Program-made: the position numbers and the translations under genes
In this document: positions 42,878 through 52,807 of the stretch, in pieces
How the letters are laid out: every line of letters starts with the position of its first letter
How positions within the stretch are numbered: the first letter of the stretch is position 1
Notes under the pieces: generated by a model
What the model saw: the letters and a program-made list of their open reading frames with translations, nothing else
Databases searched by the model: none
Told to the model about the DNA's origin: nothing
NCBI RefSeq assembly: GCF_013141715.1
Contig: NZ_WHOA01000125.1
Coordinates: 62,001 to 126,000 of the forward strand
DNA: 64,000 bases
Source of the DNA: Paenibacillus phytorum
Lineage (GTDB): Bacteria > Bacillota > Bacilli > Paenibacillales > NBRC-103111
Reading direction: 5' to 3'

Positions 42878-43763
42878 AGCTGATCACATCCGATGGATTG
42901 ACTGGATGCCCGTCCTTCGTAACGGCAAAGTAAAGCGTCCCCTTCGCAGGATCCTTCTTGGAAGCCTTACCGATGGGTTCACCAACTTTCATCCAGTCAC
43001 CTACCTCGACACTTACCTCACTTAATCCGCCGTACAAAGATTGAAGTCCTCCAGGATGGCGTATCACAATCGTTAGGCCCGTTTCTGCAGCTTCACCGGA
43101 GAAAATGACCTGTCCTGTATCCAACGAATAAACCGGTGCAAATTCAATGGTATTCAAATTTACTCCCATATGGGAAGTTCCGTCATATCGCGTAAGAATG
43201 CTTCCCTTTGCAGGAGAAAAAAAGGTACGCTTAGAGGCATTCACTCTAATGGCCTCATTCCCTTCTCTGTTGAAACTGGGAATGAACGAAGGTGACCCAC
43301 CAAACTTATCGCTATACCAAGCTGACAGTGACGAGAAATCGTACGACTGTGTAAGAGAGGCGGTCACGATTTGCTTCCCTTTATTAGCCCAAGGCTGATT
43401 AAGCTGGAACATCCCGTACAGCGCTGCAAACAAAACACAGCTAATGAGCAGCTTGACCGCAATCTTGCGAGGCGAAGGCGGCGCTAATAGCCCTCTTTCA
43501 CCATCCCTCATATAATCACGCCCGACTAATGTTGTGTCCATTAATAATTTTTGCTGCCATGCGTACTCAGGATCCTCCATTCGCCGTTTCCAATCGGGAT
43601 CCACATAGAGAGGTACTTCGGAATGATGATGTATGGGCAACGAATTCTCCCTAAATCGAGAGGGTCTCACCGGACTTCCACTCCCGTTAGAAGGATCTGT
43701 CGTTTCGCGCAAATTACGAAGTCGCTCTATCCTACGCTGTTTCACTTTATCTTTGACTTCCAT
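42870..43763 (-). CDS. spoIVFA: SpoIVFA, M23-like scaffold without catalytic residues
   Basis: A 297-residue protein with a basic cytoplasmic part, one TM (about 95-113) and a LytM/M23 fold (about 175-297). The metal ligands of true M23 peptidases are replaced: HMGVNLN for HxGxD, YGGLS for the HLS motif and LYFAV for HLHFE, so it should be inactive, as expected for SpoIVFA, which holds SpoIVFB and BofA at the forespore membrane and is cut by SpoIVB. Translationally coupled to spoIVFB. Confidence 0.92.
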   Translation of the reverse strand: MEVKDKVKQRRIERLRNLRETTDPSNGSGSPVRPSRFRENSLPIHHHSEVPLYVDPDWKRRMEDPEYAWQQKLLMDTTLVGRDYMRDGERGLLAPPSPRKIAVKLLISCVLFAALYGMFQLNQPWANKGKQIVTASLTQSYDFSSLSAWYSDKFGGSPSFIPSFNREGNEAIRVNASKRTFFSPAKGSILTRYDGTSHMGVNLNTIEFAPVYSLDTGQVIFSGEAAETGLTIVIRHPGGLQSLYGGLSEVSVEVGDWMKVGEPIGKASKKDPAKGTLYFAVTKDGHPVNPSDVISFD

Positions 43764-43828
43764 GGAAGCCCCTCCCCATCCTTTACCTTTGTACAGCCTA
43801 TGAGAAGAGGGACAAGATTATGTGGACA

Positions 43829-43858
43829 AAAAAAGCCCCTGACCAAGGTCAAGGGCTT
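43829..43858 (-). terminator. Terminator of the mre-min-rodA unit
   Basis: AAGCCCTTGACC/GGTCAGGGGCTT stem with seven T on the minus strand. Confidence 0.9.
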
Positions 43859-43873
43859 GAATTTCATATACGT

Positions 43874-45022
43874 TTAGAAAAATTCTGGCTCACGTTCCTG
43901 ATGCAGCTTTACGCTCATCACAAGGCCTAATGAAAGCATGTTAATCAGTAGAGAAGTTCCCCCATAACTGACGAATGGAAGCGTGATTCCCGTTAACGGC
44001 ATGATGCCAATCATCATCCCGACATTTTCAAAAATTTGAAAGACGAACATGGAAACCACACCAACCACAATATAAGCACCGCTAAGCTGAGTACTCTGGA
44101 TCGAGATGAGGATCATGCGGTAAATGAGTAAAAAATAGATCAACAATAGAACCGCTGATCCGCGGAAACCGAATTCCTCACCGACTACGACGAAAATCGA
44201 ATCGGAATACGCAAATGGGATGAAATTACTATGAACGGAGGTCCCTTTCAGAAAACCTTCGCCTTCCAAACCTCCTGAACCGATCGCTCTTACAGCATTA
44301 CGGACTTGATAATTATCATCAGCAGACACATCTTGCGGATAAAGGAATGTATCGATACGATCCATCCAATGACTAAAACCATAACCCTTAAGCAAATCAA
44401 ACAAGGATTGATGGAAATACTTATACAACGTCAAAAGCAAGAATCCAGCGCCGATGAGTACGACTGTGCTAAGCAAGACATGCGAATATTTAATGTTACC
44501 AATCCAAATCATACCCAAAAGTATGATCACAAAAATAATCGCATTCCCTAGATCTGGTTGAATGAGGACCAAGATAAACGGGAGCAACACAGCCACACCG
44601 ACTGGGATAATATCATTCGTGATTTGCAGTAAATCACCTTTGCGTCTTGCCAGCAGTGCAGTAACAGCCACGATTAGAATTAATTTCACTAATTCCGCTG
44701 GTTGAAAGGTTAAGCCACCTGGGAGCTCAAACCATCCACGCGCCCCATGAATTTTCGTCCCAAAAAAGTAGACGGCGACCAAAGAAAAGATGCCAATACC
44801 ATAAAGATAGGGAGCGATTCTAATTAGTACTCGATAATCAAATAAACTGCTTGCAACGAACGCTGCGAGACCAACGCCATATAAGACGAGTATTTTCGTG
44901 ATACTAACGTTAATTTTTGGATGATCGATAGATGCACTGTACACAAGCATCGTACTAATGACCATAAAAGCAATCAAAATGACAACAATAGGAATATCTA
45001 TGTTTTTAAGTTTGGCAAGCAT
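43874..45022 (-). CDS. rodA: RodA-type SEDS peptidoglycan glycosyltransferase
   Basis: A 382-residue SEDS protein with about ten TMs. The catalytic-loop region WMDRIDTFLYPQ and the PLTGITLPFVSYGGTSLLINM end signature are present. RodA polymerises lipid II in the elongasome with a class B PBP and MreBCD. It is the last gene of mreBCD-minCD-rodA, 7 bases after minD. RodA versus FtsW/SpoVE cannot be separated by motif, but the context favours RodA. Confidence 0.92.
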   Translation of the reverse strand: MLAKLKNIDIPIVVILIAFMVISTMLVYSASIDHPKINVSITKILVLYGVGLAAFVASSLFDYRVLIRIAPYLYGIGIFSLVAVYFFGTKIHGARGWFELPGGLTFQPAELVKLILIVAVTALLARRKGDLLQITNDIIPVGVAVLLPFILVLIQPDLGNAIIFVIILLGMIWIGNIKYSHVLLSTVVLIGAGFLLLTLYKYFHQSLFDLLKGYGFSHWMDRIDTFLYPQDVSADDNYQVRNAVRAIGSGGLEGEGFLKGTSVHSNFIPFAYSDSIFVVVGEEFGFRGSAVLLLIYFLLIYRMILISIQSTQLSGAYIVVGVVSMFVFQIFENVGMMIGIMPLTGITLPFVSYGGTSLLINMLSLGLVMSVKLHQEREPEFF

Positions 45023-45029
45023 TGGACGA

Positions 45030-45824
45030 TCAACCTATTCCGATAAACTTTTTCATACGTTTGACCCAGCCGCTTTTGTCCTCCAACTGCATGAGAGGTA
45101 CCGTGTCTCCTAATATGCGACGAGCGATATTGCGGTAAGCAATAGCAGCGCGCGACGACGGATTCATCACTGTGGGTTCCCCTAAGTTGGCTGCTTTGAT
45201 CACATGCTCGTCATCTGGAACTATCCCTAACAAATCGATGGCGAGTACCGAGCATATTTCATCAATATCCAGCATCTCGCCTTTTTTCATCATTAATGGA
45301 CGAATGCGGTTAATAACTAACTTAGGCGAGGAAATTTTCTCATTTTCCAGCAAACCGATAATGCGGTCAGCATCACGTACTGCCGCATTTTCCGGTGTGG
45401 TAACAACGATCGCTTTGTCTGCTCCGGCTACGGCATTCTTGAAACCTTGTTCGATACCAGCTGGACAGTCGATAATGACAAATTCAAAATCTTTTTTGAG
45501 CTCCAAAATAATATCTCTTACTTGCTCTGGCGATACGGCATGTTTATCCTTCGTTTGAGCAGCTGGCAAAAGATAAAGCTCATCAAAGCGCTTATCCTTA
45601 ATTAAGGCTTGCGGCAAGCGACAACGGCCTTCAGCAACATCCACAAGATCGTAAATAATACGATTTTCCAGACCCATGACCACATCCAGATTGCGCAGTC
45701 CAATGTCGGTATCTACCATGCAAACTTTTTTCCCTAAAAGCGCTAGTGCCGTTCCAAGATTCGCAGATGTCGTTGTTTTACCAACGCCACCTTTTCCTGA
45801 AGTGACGACGATTGCCTCTCCCAT
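45030..45824 (-). CDS. minD: Septum site-determining ATPase MinD
   Basis: A 264-residue deviant Walker ATPase: GKGGVGKTT (about 10-18), switch region DTDIGLRNLD, and a C-terminal amphipathic membrane-targeting helix (GWVKRMKKFIGIG). It recruits MinC to prevent polar division. Confidence 0.97.
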   Translation of the reverse strand: MGEAIVVTSGKGGVGKTTTSANLGTALALLGKKVCMVDTDIGLRNLDVVMGLENRIIYDLVDVAEGRCRLPQALIKDKRFDELYLLPAAQTKDKHAVSPEQVRDIILELKKDFEFVIIDCPAGIEQGFKNAVAGADKAIVVTTPENAAVRDADRIIGLLENEKISSPKLVINRIRPLMMKKGEMLDIDEICSVLAIDLLGIVPDDEHVIKAANLGEPTVMNPSSRAAIAYRNIARRILGDTVPLMQLEDKSGWVKRMKKFIGIG

Positions 45825-45864
45825 ATTTTCTCACCCCACACGCTATTTTCATAAATACAAACAA

Positions 45865-46524
45865 TTATTTCACATTCGGTTCCGGCCAAATACGATGAAG
45901 CTGGTGCAGCTTGTCGATTTCCATTTTACCTTCTTTTACATATGCAAATTCCATGAAAGCCTCATCGATTCCCCATTCATCTGGTGGGCGGCTAATGATT
46001 CCGGCAATCCTAAGCTGCGTGGGACGCATATGAGAAGCAGCAATAATCGCTGTCTCATCACCATCCACACCCGCATGGGCCATGCCGCGAAGAGACCCCA
46101 TTATATAAATGTTCCCTGTAGATGTAATCGTTCCGCCAGGATTAACATCGCCTAAATATAATAAATCACCCTCGTTGTGTAGGGTTTGTCCCGACCGAAT
46201 CATTCCTTTGAGCGTTGTCATAGAAACCACAGTCTCTTCTGCAGCTTCCTCTTTAGGCGACTCACTGTCGATCGATTGGATGAGCAGGTTGCCTTTTTGC
46301 CTGATGACGGACCGAATTTCTTCCTTCTGTTCTTCGGTCGCTTCTCTGCTGCCTAATTTAACGTGCACATGAATAATCGGCCCAGTCAATATTTGTTGAT
46401 GCGTTTTCTCAAGCTTGTGCTGCAGCTCTTGCAGCAAGTCCTGCCATTCGCATGCGTCGTTTAGCAAAAAAACAAGGCCATCCTTGACCCCTTTTATCAT
46501 CACATGGTGCTTTGTTACAGACAT
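45865..46524 (-). CDS. minC: Septum site-determining protein MinC
   Basis: A 219-residue FtsZ inhibitor: N-domain (HVMIKGVKDGLVFLLND) and C-terminal beta-helix with RSGQTLHNEGDLLYLGDVNPGG and GSLRGMAHAG, the MinD-binding part. ATG 46524 is used; GGGAGG lies 13 bases upstream, slightly long. It follows mreD by 72 bases. Confidence 0.95.
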   Translation of the reverse strand: MSVTKHHVMIKGVKDGLVFLLNDACEWQDLLQELQHKLEKTHQQILTGPIIHVHVKLGSREATEEQKEEIRSVIRQKGNLLIQSIDSESPKEEAAEETVVSMTTLKGMIRSGQTLHNEGDLLYLGDVNPGGTITSTGNIYIMGSLRGMAHAGVDGDETAIIAASHMRPTQLRIAGIISRPPDEWGIDEAFMEFAYVKEGKMEIDKLHQLHRIWPEPNVK

Positions 46525-46596
46525 AATTGCGCTACGACCTCCCAACCTATACATTTCGGTTCATGTCCTGGATTCTCCTGCCTAGAGCCTGGAAAA

Positions 46597-47124
46597 TTAA
46601 TCTTCGTTTCCGGACGGCACAATCCGCTTTCCTTCAAGCAGCTTGCGGATGGGAACGTAGCAAATCAAGGCGATTAGCAGATTAAATAGAACACTTGGAA
46701 GCATGTAATGGGTGAGAGCAAACTTCAAATCAATATCAATGAGCTTGAACAACCGATTGATACCATAATTAATAAACTCAAATAAGAGCAAACCAACCCC
46801 TGTTATGAGTAAGTTATAAAAAATCAAATTAGGCTGTCTTCGCTGCGCTAGTCCGGCCAAATATCCAGTAAGCCCCATACCAAAGGAATACACACCAAGC
46901 ATCGATCCATAGTAGTTAAAGTCGTGCAATAGTCCGAACAAAAGCCCATAAATTAAAGCGGTATGACGATGATGAAAAAGTCCGATAAACAAAATGAATA
47001 CAAGTGTTAAATGGGGTGTAACATTAACGTTAGATTGCCATGATGACGGGATCAGCCAAACAAGCAAGGTTCCTTGCAAGATAAACAAACCGAGTAAAAT
47101 GAGCCACAATAGATGTCGATTCAC
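46597..47124 (-). CDS. mreD: Rod-shape-determining protein MreD
   Basis: A 175-residue protein with about five TMs (LIFYNLLITGVGLLLFEFINYGI among them) and the hydrophobicity pattern of MreD. Identified mainly by position between mreC and minC, with support from GLLFGLLHDFNYYGSMLGVYSF. Confidence 0.9.
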   Translation of the reverse strand: MNRHLLWLILLGLFILQGTLLVWLIPSSWQSNVNVTPHLTLVFILFIGLFHHRHTALIYGLLFGLLHDFNYYGSMLGVYSFGMGLTGYLAGLAQRRQPNLIFYNLLITGVGLLLFEFINYGINRLFKLIDIDLKFALTHYMLPSVLFNLLIALICYVPIRKLLEGKRIVPSGNED

Positions 47125-47137
47125 TTAACGGCTCACC

Positions 47138-48001
47138 TCATTTCACTTCCGGGACTTCGACAACAAACACTTCACGGATACGGTTGAACGAAGCTTTGGG
47201 CTTCACCATAACCTTGTATGTAATGCCGAATTCCCCTGGACCTATGGAAGAGATTGTCCCTACCTCAATGCCCTTAGGAAATACTTGCCCCATGCCTGAT
47301 GTAATAATTGTCTCCCCGATTTTCATATCGTCAGCATGTTCGACCTTGTTCATCACAAGCTCGCCGGTTTTGGAGTCATAAGACTCAATCATCCCGAAAG
47401 GTTGATTCTCATTCCCCTTCACCGTGACAGCAATCGCCTTAGAGTTATTATCGGTATCATTGGTTTCAGTAAGTAATTGAACATTCGAGTGGAAACCAAA
47501 CACCTTACTCACCCTACCGACCAATCCATCTACGGTCATGACGGCCATATTCTCCTTGATGCCATCTTTATCGCCTAAATTAATTGTAACCGTGCTATTA
47601 TACGGATCCGGATCAATGGTTACAACCTCAGCAATGCGATACGTATACACGTTAGCCTGACGCTGTCTTTCTGTGAAGCCAAGAGCTTCCATTAACCGCT
47701 TGTTTTGTGATTCTAGCTCATTCAAACGCTGTGTATCTCGTGCATACTGCGTAAGAGTCAGTTTCAGCGTCTTATTTTCCTCGTAGATAACTCTTAGCTG
47801 ACGGATGTCTTCAAAGAAACCCGCTACCTGCGCAGCGGGCTTGTAGAAGAGTCCTTGCGTCCATGATACCGAGTCTTTAACAAATTTCTCCGGCCACGTC
47901 ATGGGTGCCCGGTTCCCGAGTGTCAGTCCCATCAAGATAAAGAAGCAGACTAGACCGAACATCAGAAAAATTAACCTCTTGTTGCCCATAAATTTAAACA
48001 A
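47138..48001 (-). CDS. mreC: Rod-shape-determining protein MreC
   Basis: A 287-residue bitopic protein: TM (about 9-28), coiled coil (about 65-105) and extracellular beta domain (ITIDPDPYNSTVTINLGDKDGI..., AVMTVDGLVGRV). It links MreB to the peptidoglycan synthases. Confidence 0.95.
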   Translation of the reverse strand: MFKFMGNKRLIFLMFGLVCFFILMGLTLGNRAPMTWPEKFVKDSVSWTQGLFYKPAAQVAGFFEDIRQLRVIYEENKTLKLTLTQYARDTQRLNELESQNKRLMEALGFTERQRQANVYTYRIAEVVTIDPDPYNSTVTINLGDKDGIKENMAVMTVDGLVGRVSKVFGFHSNVQLLTETNDTDNNSKAIAVTVKGNENQPFGMIESYDSKTGELVMNKVEHADDMKIGETIITSGMGQVFPKGIEVGTISSIGPGEFGITYKVMVKPKASFNRIREVFVVEVPEVK

Positions 48002-48022
48002 ATTAGCACCTTCTAACGAATA

Positions 48023-49057
48023 TTAACGCTTATATCTCGAACTGGATCCTGATCTGTTCTTGAACAAATGGATATTTTCCAAAGCGCGACCCGTTCCAAT
48101 CGCCACACAATCTAGCGGATTCTCAGCGACGAGTACGGGCATTCCGGTTTCTCTGGCAAGCAAGCGGTCAAGATTACGCAGTAAGCCGCCGCCACCCGTC
48201 AGCACAATTCCCCGATCCATAATATCCGCTGATAATTCAGGCGGACACTTCTCGAGAGTAACCTTCACAGCTTCAACGATCGCATTCACCGTGTCCGTCA
48301 ACGATTCCGTAATTTCATCGGAAGAAACGCTTAACGTTTTCGGTAATCCGGAAACAAGGTCACGTCCTCTTATTTCGAGGGACTCAGGCTTGTCCATAGG
48401 AAGTGCCGACCCGATTTCCAGCTTAAGCGTCTCGGATGTACGTTCCCCGATCATCAAATTATACGTACGTTTAATGTATTGAGTGATAGCTTCGTCCATT
48501 TCATCGCCTGCAATTCGGATGGAACGGCTCGTTACAATCCCCCCAAGAGAGATGACAGCAACCTCCGTTGTTCCCCCTCCAATGTCGACAACCATGCTAC
48601 CAGTTGGTTCCCACACCGGAAGATCGGCACCTATCGCTGCTGCGAAAGGTTCTTCAATCGTGTAAGCTTCGCGCGCTCCAGCCTGCTTCGTTGCATCTTC
48701 AACAGCACGCTTCTCAACAGCTGTGATGCCTGAAGGCACACAAACCATAACATTCGGGTGACGCGGGAACAACCAACGCTGCTTCTGTGCTTGTCTCAAG
48801 AAATAGCGAATCATCGTCGCGGTTGTCTCAAAATCAGCAATAACGCCATCCTTCATCGGACGAATTGCACGGATGTTGCCTGGTGTACGACCGATCATTT
48901 TTTTAGCGGCGTCTCCGACAGCCTCGATTGTTTTTGTATCAGTACGTAGAGCAACCACGGACGGCTCCCTAACGACAATTCCTCTGCCTTTTACATAAAC
49001 CAGTGTATTCGCTGTACCTAAATCAATTCCTAAATCTTTCGTAAAACCACCGAACAT
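48023..49057 (-). CDS. mreB: Actin-like rod-shape protein MreB
   Basis: A 344-residue actin homologue: [15 protein letters not shown] (phosphate 1), [13 protein letters not shown] (phosphate 2), and [15 protein letters not shown] (adenosine). It heads the shape operon, 21 bases before mreC, and follows radC by 36. Confidence 0.97.
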   Translation of the reverse strand: MFGGFTKDLGIDLGTANTLVYVKGRGIVVREPSVVALRTDTKTIEAVGDAAKKMIGRTPGNIRAIRPMKDGVIADFETTATMIRYFLRQAQKQRWLFPRHPNVMVCVPSGITAVEKRAVEDATKQAGAREAYTIEEPFAAAIGADLPVWEPTGSMVVDIGGGTTEVAVISLGGIVTSRSIRIAGDEMDEAITQYIKRTYNLMIGERTSETLKLEIGSALPMDKPESLEIRGRDLVSGLPKTLSVSSDEITESLTDTVNAIVEAVKVTLEKCPPELSADIMDRGIVLTGGGGLLRNLDRLLARETGMPVLVAENPLDCVAIGTGRALENIHLFKNRSGSSSRYKR

Positions 49058-49093
49058 GGCAGTTGCTCCTTTCCTATTGCGATATCTATTATA

Positions 49094-49783
49094 TTACATA
49101 AACCCTTGTTCCTTCAAACTTATGAATCTCTGATCACCAATGATAACATGATCAAGCACTTCAATACCAATTATAGTTCCTGCCTCCATAAGACGATGTG
49201 TGAGCTGAATATCCTCCGGACTTGGAGTTGGATCACCACTAGGATGATTGTGTACACAGATGATCGAAGCACTGCTGCGTTTGATTGCCGCGCGAAACAC
49301 TTCACGAGGATGAACAATGGACGCATTCAGGCTGCCCATCGATAATGTTTCCTGCGCAAGCAAATGGTTCTTTGTATTGAGAAATAAGCAAACGAAATGT
49401 TCTTTCTGCAAATAGCGAAGATCTTCACTCACTAAATCTGCGATATCCTTGGGTGAACGAATCGTAACTCGCTCCTCAAATGTACTCTTAGCTAGTCTGC
49501 GTCCAAGCTCAATCCCGGCTTGAATTTGCAAAGCCTTCGCATCACCGATTCCCTTGATTTGGGTAAGCTGATCTTTGCTCATGTCAACAAGGCTGCGCAG
49601 TCCGCCGCTTTCACTTAATATGCGACCCGCTAAACGCAGCGCTGACTCCGACACAGTCCCTGTTCGAAGTAAAATAGCCAGCAGTTCTGCGTGACTTAAT
49701 GCACCTGCTCCGTATTGGAGCATTCGCTCTCTAGGTCTTTCCTCCTGCGGTACTTCTCGTAACATCAAACTTGTGACTTCCAT
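49094..49783 (-). CDS. radC: RadC/JAB-domain DNA repair protein
   Basis: A 229-residue protein with an N-terminal helix-hairpin-helix (LTQIKGIGDAKALQIQAG) and JAMM metal motif CVHNHPSGDPTPSPED (about 172-187). The exact activity is uncertain despite the name. Next to mreB, as in B. subtilis ysxA. Confidence 0.93.
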   Translation of the reverse strand: MEVTSLMLREVPQEERPRERMLQYGAGALSHAELLAILLRTGTVSESALRLAGRILSESGGLRSLVDMSKDQLTQIKGIGDAKALQIQAGIELGRRLAKSTFEERVTIRSPKDIADLVSEDLRYLQKEHFVCLFLNTKNHLLAQETLSMGSLNASIVHPREVFRAAIKRSSASIICVHNHPSGDPTPSPEDIQLTHRLMEAGTIIGIEVLDHVIIGDQRFISLKEQGFM

Positions 49784-49864
49784 GAATTCCCCTCTTTCAT
49801 TGTGTAGGTTGTGTTACTTAAACGCATCCCATTCATACGGATAAGTGCTCATAAAAACAAAATA

Positions 49865-49894
49865 AAGCCCGCGGATTTGTAGATCCGAGGGCTT
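49865..49894 (-). terminator. Terminator of the Rrf2 gene
   Basis: AAGCCCTCGGAT/ATCCGCGGGCTT stem directly abutting the stop codon, followed by TATTTTGTTTTT. Confidence 0.85.
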
Positions 49895-50344
49895 CTAGGA
49901 CAATTGCTCTTTATTCGATTGTGGACATTCGAACGCTCTGATTTGTTCCAGCATACTGCCGATGGTATGTCCATCAAAGTATATTTCCATCTGCTTCTCT
50001 GCGTCAATGAAAACCTTCCCCATCAATAGATCCATTTTGGACGATATGACGCAGGTCTTATTCTCATCACCAGAGCACCAGCTCGGTTTCAAGGAACCTT
50101 GACAAGTTAATCGGTAAATTTCGCCGAGTGTCACCTCGTTCGGGTTGCAGCTAAGTATGAATCCGCCACCGATTCCTTCTTTAGTCGAAACGTAACCTGC
50201 TTTTCGTAGAAAGCCCATAACTTTACGTATACGAGCAGAATGGGTAGATACATTCACAGCAATTTCTTCGCTGGTTGCCATATGATCCGGTAAATGAGCC
50301 AGAAATACGAGACTGTGGACGGCTATTGTAAATTCGCTGTTCAT
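49895..50344 (-). CDS. Rrf2-family transcriptional regulator
   Basis: A 149-residue winged-helix protein (ATSEEIAVNVSTHSARIRKVMGFLRKAGYVSTKEGIGGGF). Cysteines after the wing (LTCQGS, SWCSGD, KTCVIS) are not the CysB/IscR [2Fe-2S] spacing, so redox or thiol sensing is a guess; it resembles YwnA-type members. A palindrome overlies its own -10, which indicates autorepression. It is monocistronic, with no adjacent target gene visible. Confidence 0.85.
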   Translation of the reverse strand: MNSEFTIAVHSLVFLAHLPDHMATSEEIAVNVSTHSARIRKVMGFLRKAGYVSTKEGIGGGFILSCNPNEVTLGEIYRLTCQGSLKPSWCSGDENKTCVISSKMDLLMGKVFIDAEKQMEIYFDGHTIGSMLEQIRAFECPQSNKEQLS

Positions 50345-50389
50345 GGCAAATACCTCCCTGAAGAATGCGAAGTCATGTCGCTTACTGTC

Positions 50390-50418
50390 ATTGTAACCGT
50401 TACAGATTACACAGTCAA
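50390..50418 (-). promoter_or_regulatory. Rrf2 gene promoter with overlapping palindrome
   Basis: TTGACT (50413-50418) and TACAAT (50390-50395) on the minus strand, 17-base spacer. Palindrome TGTAAC-N-GTTACA (50392-50404) covers the -10 and spacer. Confidence 0.75.
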
Positions 50419-50464
50419 TGTATGAGTCCTCTTTTGGACATATATTCCAACCTGGATCGGATGA

Positions 50465-51076
50465 TTATAGAACTTGAATTTCAAAGTTTACCAGTAAGTC
50501 ACTGAGCAGAGAAAGCGGCAATCCAACAACGGTAAAGTAATCACCTTCAATAGATTCCACGATCGTTGCCCCGATCCCTTGAATCGCATAAGAACCGGCT
50601 TTATCCTTAGGTTCTCCTGTGGCGATATAACGTAGAATTTGTGCGTCAGACATGGACTTCATCTTCACATGTGTCACACGATGAGAGACTACCTGCTTAC
50701 CTGTAGCCGCGTCCACACAAGCAACTCCGCTGTAAACCTGATGCGTACTGCCTTGCAGTGCTTTAAGCATCCGGAAAGAATCCTGTTCATCCACCGGTTT
50801 ACCTAGAACCTCATCTTGATAGACAACAACGGTGTCAGAACCGATGATGATTCCTTCTTTTTCACTGGCTTCAAGCATTTCCAAAACAGTTGAGGCTTTA
50901 CGCACAGAGAGCACTTCTACGAGCTCAGCAGGCGATATTTTTTCTTCGACGGTCTCATCTGCGTCACTCACTCGAATGATATAGGGTAAACCAAGTGATT
51001 GAATAAGTTCCTGCCTCCGAGGCGAAGACGAAGCAAGAATAAGTCTTTGTTTAGGGGAATTACTCAAAAGAAACAA
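50465..51076 (-). CDS. maf: Maf nucleotide pyrophosphatase
   Basis: A 203-residue Maf/HAM1-like protein that hydrolyses modified or canonical NTPs and is linked to septum arrest. LILASSSPRRQELI (about 12-25), IIGSDTVVVYQDEVLGKP and the C-terminal GSYAIQGIGA match the family. Confidence 0.94.
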   Translation of the reverse strand: MFLLSNSPKQRLILASSSPRRQELIQSLGLPYIIRVSDADETVEEKISPAELVEVLSVRKASTVLEMLEASEKEGIIIGSDTVVVYQDEVLGKPVDEQDSFRMLKALQGSTHQVYSGVACVDAATGKQVVSHRVTHVKMKSMSDAQILRYIATGEPKDKAGSYAIQGIGATIVESIEGDYFTVVGLPLSLLSDLLVNFEIQVL

Positions 51077-51124
51077 CTCCTAGCTGATTGTAATATTTAA
51101 TATGGCCTTCCAAATACAATCCAG

Positions 51125-51367
51125 TTACACCTTACGATACAGGAGGTAAGCCCCCACTAGTCCAAGAATACTGCACAAGTTTAGTTTCACCAAAAGATGG
51201 AACTCATATTTCACGACTTGTAAATCGGCTTTGGGCTCCCATGATATTTGCGCCGATTTGGTCAAAAATGCGAGAGCAGGCACTGCAGCCAGCAGCTGGC
51301 CTATGATAATCCCGGTAATTAAACCGACGATTAAAAATACGATCAATGTGAAGGTACCTTTTTTCAT
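51125..51367 (-). CDS. DUF4321 membrane protein
   Basis: An 80-residue protein with two TMs (about 6-28 and 60-78) and family features LIVGLITGIIIGQLLA and LDLVV-type middle (LQVVKYEFHLLVKLNLCSILG). The function is unknown. AGAGG lies 9 bases before ATG 51367. Precedes maf by 48 bases, its usual neighbour in Firmicutes. Confidence 0.8.
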   Translation of the reverse strand: MKKGTFTLIVFLIVGLITGIIIGQLLAAVPALAFLTKSAQISWEPKADLQVVKYEFHLLVKLNLCSILGLVGAYLLYRKV

Positions 51368-51513
51368 TCCTGTCATCCTCTCTTTATGTACAAGCCCTAT
51401 TATACGGGTAGACTCTTCTTTTTTCCAAGTAAAAATATGATAGGATGGTGATTCTTACCAGCTTACAACGTAAGCCTATCCTAGTAAGATAGTTAGCGGA
51501 GGTATTTCAACTT

Positions 51514-52758
51514 ATGACTCTACTTAAAAGACTTATCCTTTTATCCTTATTACTTACATTTGCATTTCCTTATCAAGCATTCGCTTACAAAGTTGTCCTC
51601 GATGCCGGACATGGTGGAAGTGATCCTGGAGCAACGGGTGTAAACGGTCTTCGTGAAAAAGATGTCAATTGGGACATCACCCAGAAGGTACGGGACGAGC
51701 TAATCGCAAAAGGTTACGAAGTTGTCTTAACAAGAACAGATGACTCCTATTGGTCACTCGCACAGCGCGTCGAATTTACAAATACTCTACAAGCGGATTT
51801 ATTCGTATCTATCCACGCCAATGCGCATCCGGACGGCAAAACGAAAGGAACCATGGTTCTTTACTACGACAATGATTATCCGCAAGAGGATTATCCAGCA
51901 AGTGAAGCAATGAAACAATTAACTCCGTACAGCAAAGACCTCGCACAGCGTGTTTTGGATTCACTAGTCACTGCTGCCGGCACCAAAAACCTAGGTCTCG
52001 TTCCAAGTGCTGTTTATGTAGCCAGAATGGGAACAATTCCGAGTATTCTAGTAGAAACCGCTTTTCTCAGCCAAACAAGTGACGCAGCTTTGCTTGCAAG
52101 CGATTCGGCCCGGTCTAAAATGGCTGCGGGCATTGCAAATGGTATTGCCGCTTATACGCCGCCCCTCTTTACAGATTCACTTGGTCATTGGGCCAGAGAA
52201 GCGATTATTCGGATGAAAAATAAAGGGATCATTGAAGGTATTGCTAATCGGTATGAACCGGAACGTGCTTTAACAAGAGCAGAATTTCTCACATTAATGG
52301 ACCGGGTATTTACGTTCAGCAAGTTGAAGGCCGTCTGTGAGCCGAGCAATACCGTGACATCCATCGTTTACGGCTGCCAAGCTACCGCTGAGCAAAGTTA
52401 CAAAGATTTGCCGTCTTCCCATTGGGCAAGCCCTGTATTTGCCAAAGCCAAAAACTTAAACCTCCTGCAAGGCTACTCCGATGGAACGATTAGACCCGAT
52501 CAGTCGATTACGAGAGGCGAAGTCGCTTTTCTCTTCGATCGTCTTTTACAAATGTCGTCTTCCACAACGAATAACCTGCCTTCTGCAGCATCATCGGCAT
52601 CTTTCAACGATGTACCTGAGACATTATGGAGTGCTAAGGCCATTTATGCATTAAAAAATAAGGGTATCATTGATGGTATAACGGATACCGCATTTAAACC
52701 AAGTCAAACCATTACGCGTGCAGAGATTGCTGCCATGCTCAATCGCTACTACAAATAA
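51514..52758 (+). CDS. N-acetylmuramoyl-L-alanine amidase with three SLH domains
   Basis: A 414-residue exported cell-wall hydrolase. Signal peptide (about 1-24), Amidase_3 domain (about 26-200) with zinc ligands in LDAGHGGSDPG and SIHANAH and catalytic Glu in ILVETAFLS, then SLH domains near 225-275, 290-340 and 362-412 (FTDSLGHWA, YKDLPSSHWA, FNDVPETLW). SLH domains bind pyruvylated secondary polymers, keeping the enzyme on the wall. It lies between DUF4321 and spoIIB, diverging from the former. Confidence 0.93.
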   Translation: MTLLKRLILLSLLLTFAFPYQAFAYKVVLDAGHGGSDPGATGVNGLREKDVNWDITQKVRDELIAKGYEVVLTRTDDSYWSLAQRVEFTNTLQADLFVSIHANAHPDGKTKGTMVLYYDNDYPQEDYPASEAMKQLTPYSKDLAQRVLDSLVTAAGTKNLGLVPSAVYVARMGTIPSILVETAFLSQTSDAALLASDSARSKMAAGIANGIAAYTPPLFTDSLGHWAREAIIRMKNKGIIEGIANRYEPERALTRAEFLTLMDRVFTFSKLKAVCEPSNTVTSIVYGCQATAEQSYKDLPSSHWASPVFAKAKNLNLLQGYSDGTIRPDQSITRGEVAFLFDRLLQMSSSTTNNLPSAASSASFNDVPETLWSAKAIYALKNKGIIDGITDTAFKPSQTITRAEIAAMLNRYYK

Positions 52759-52806
52759 AAAGCAGTGTGTCCAAACTCCTTAGAGTTTTGGGCACACTGC
52801 TTTTTC
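52757..52806. terminator. Bidirectional terminator between amidase gene and spoIIB
   Basis: AAAAAGCAGTGTG...CACACTGCTTTTT, near-perfect long stem between convergent genes. Confidence 0.92.
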
Positions 52807-52807
52807 A

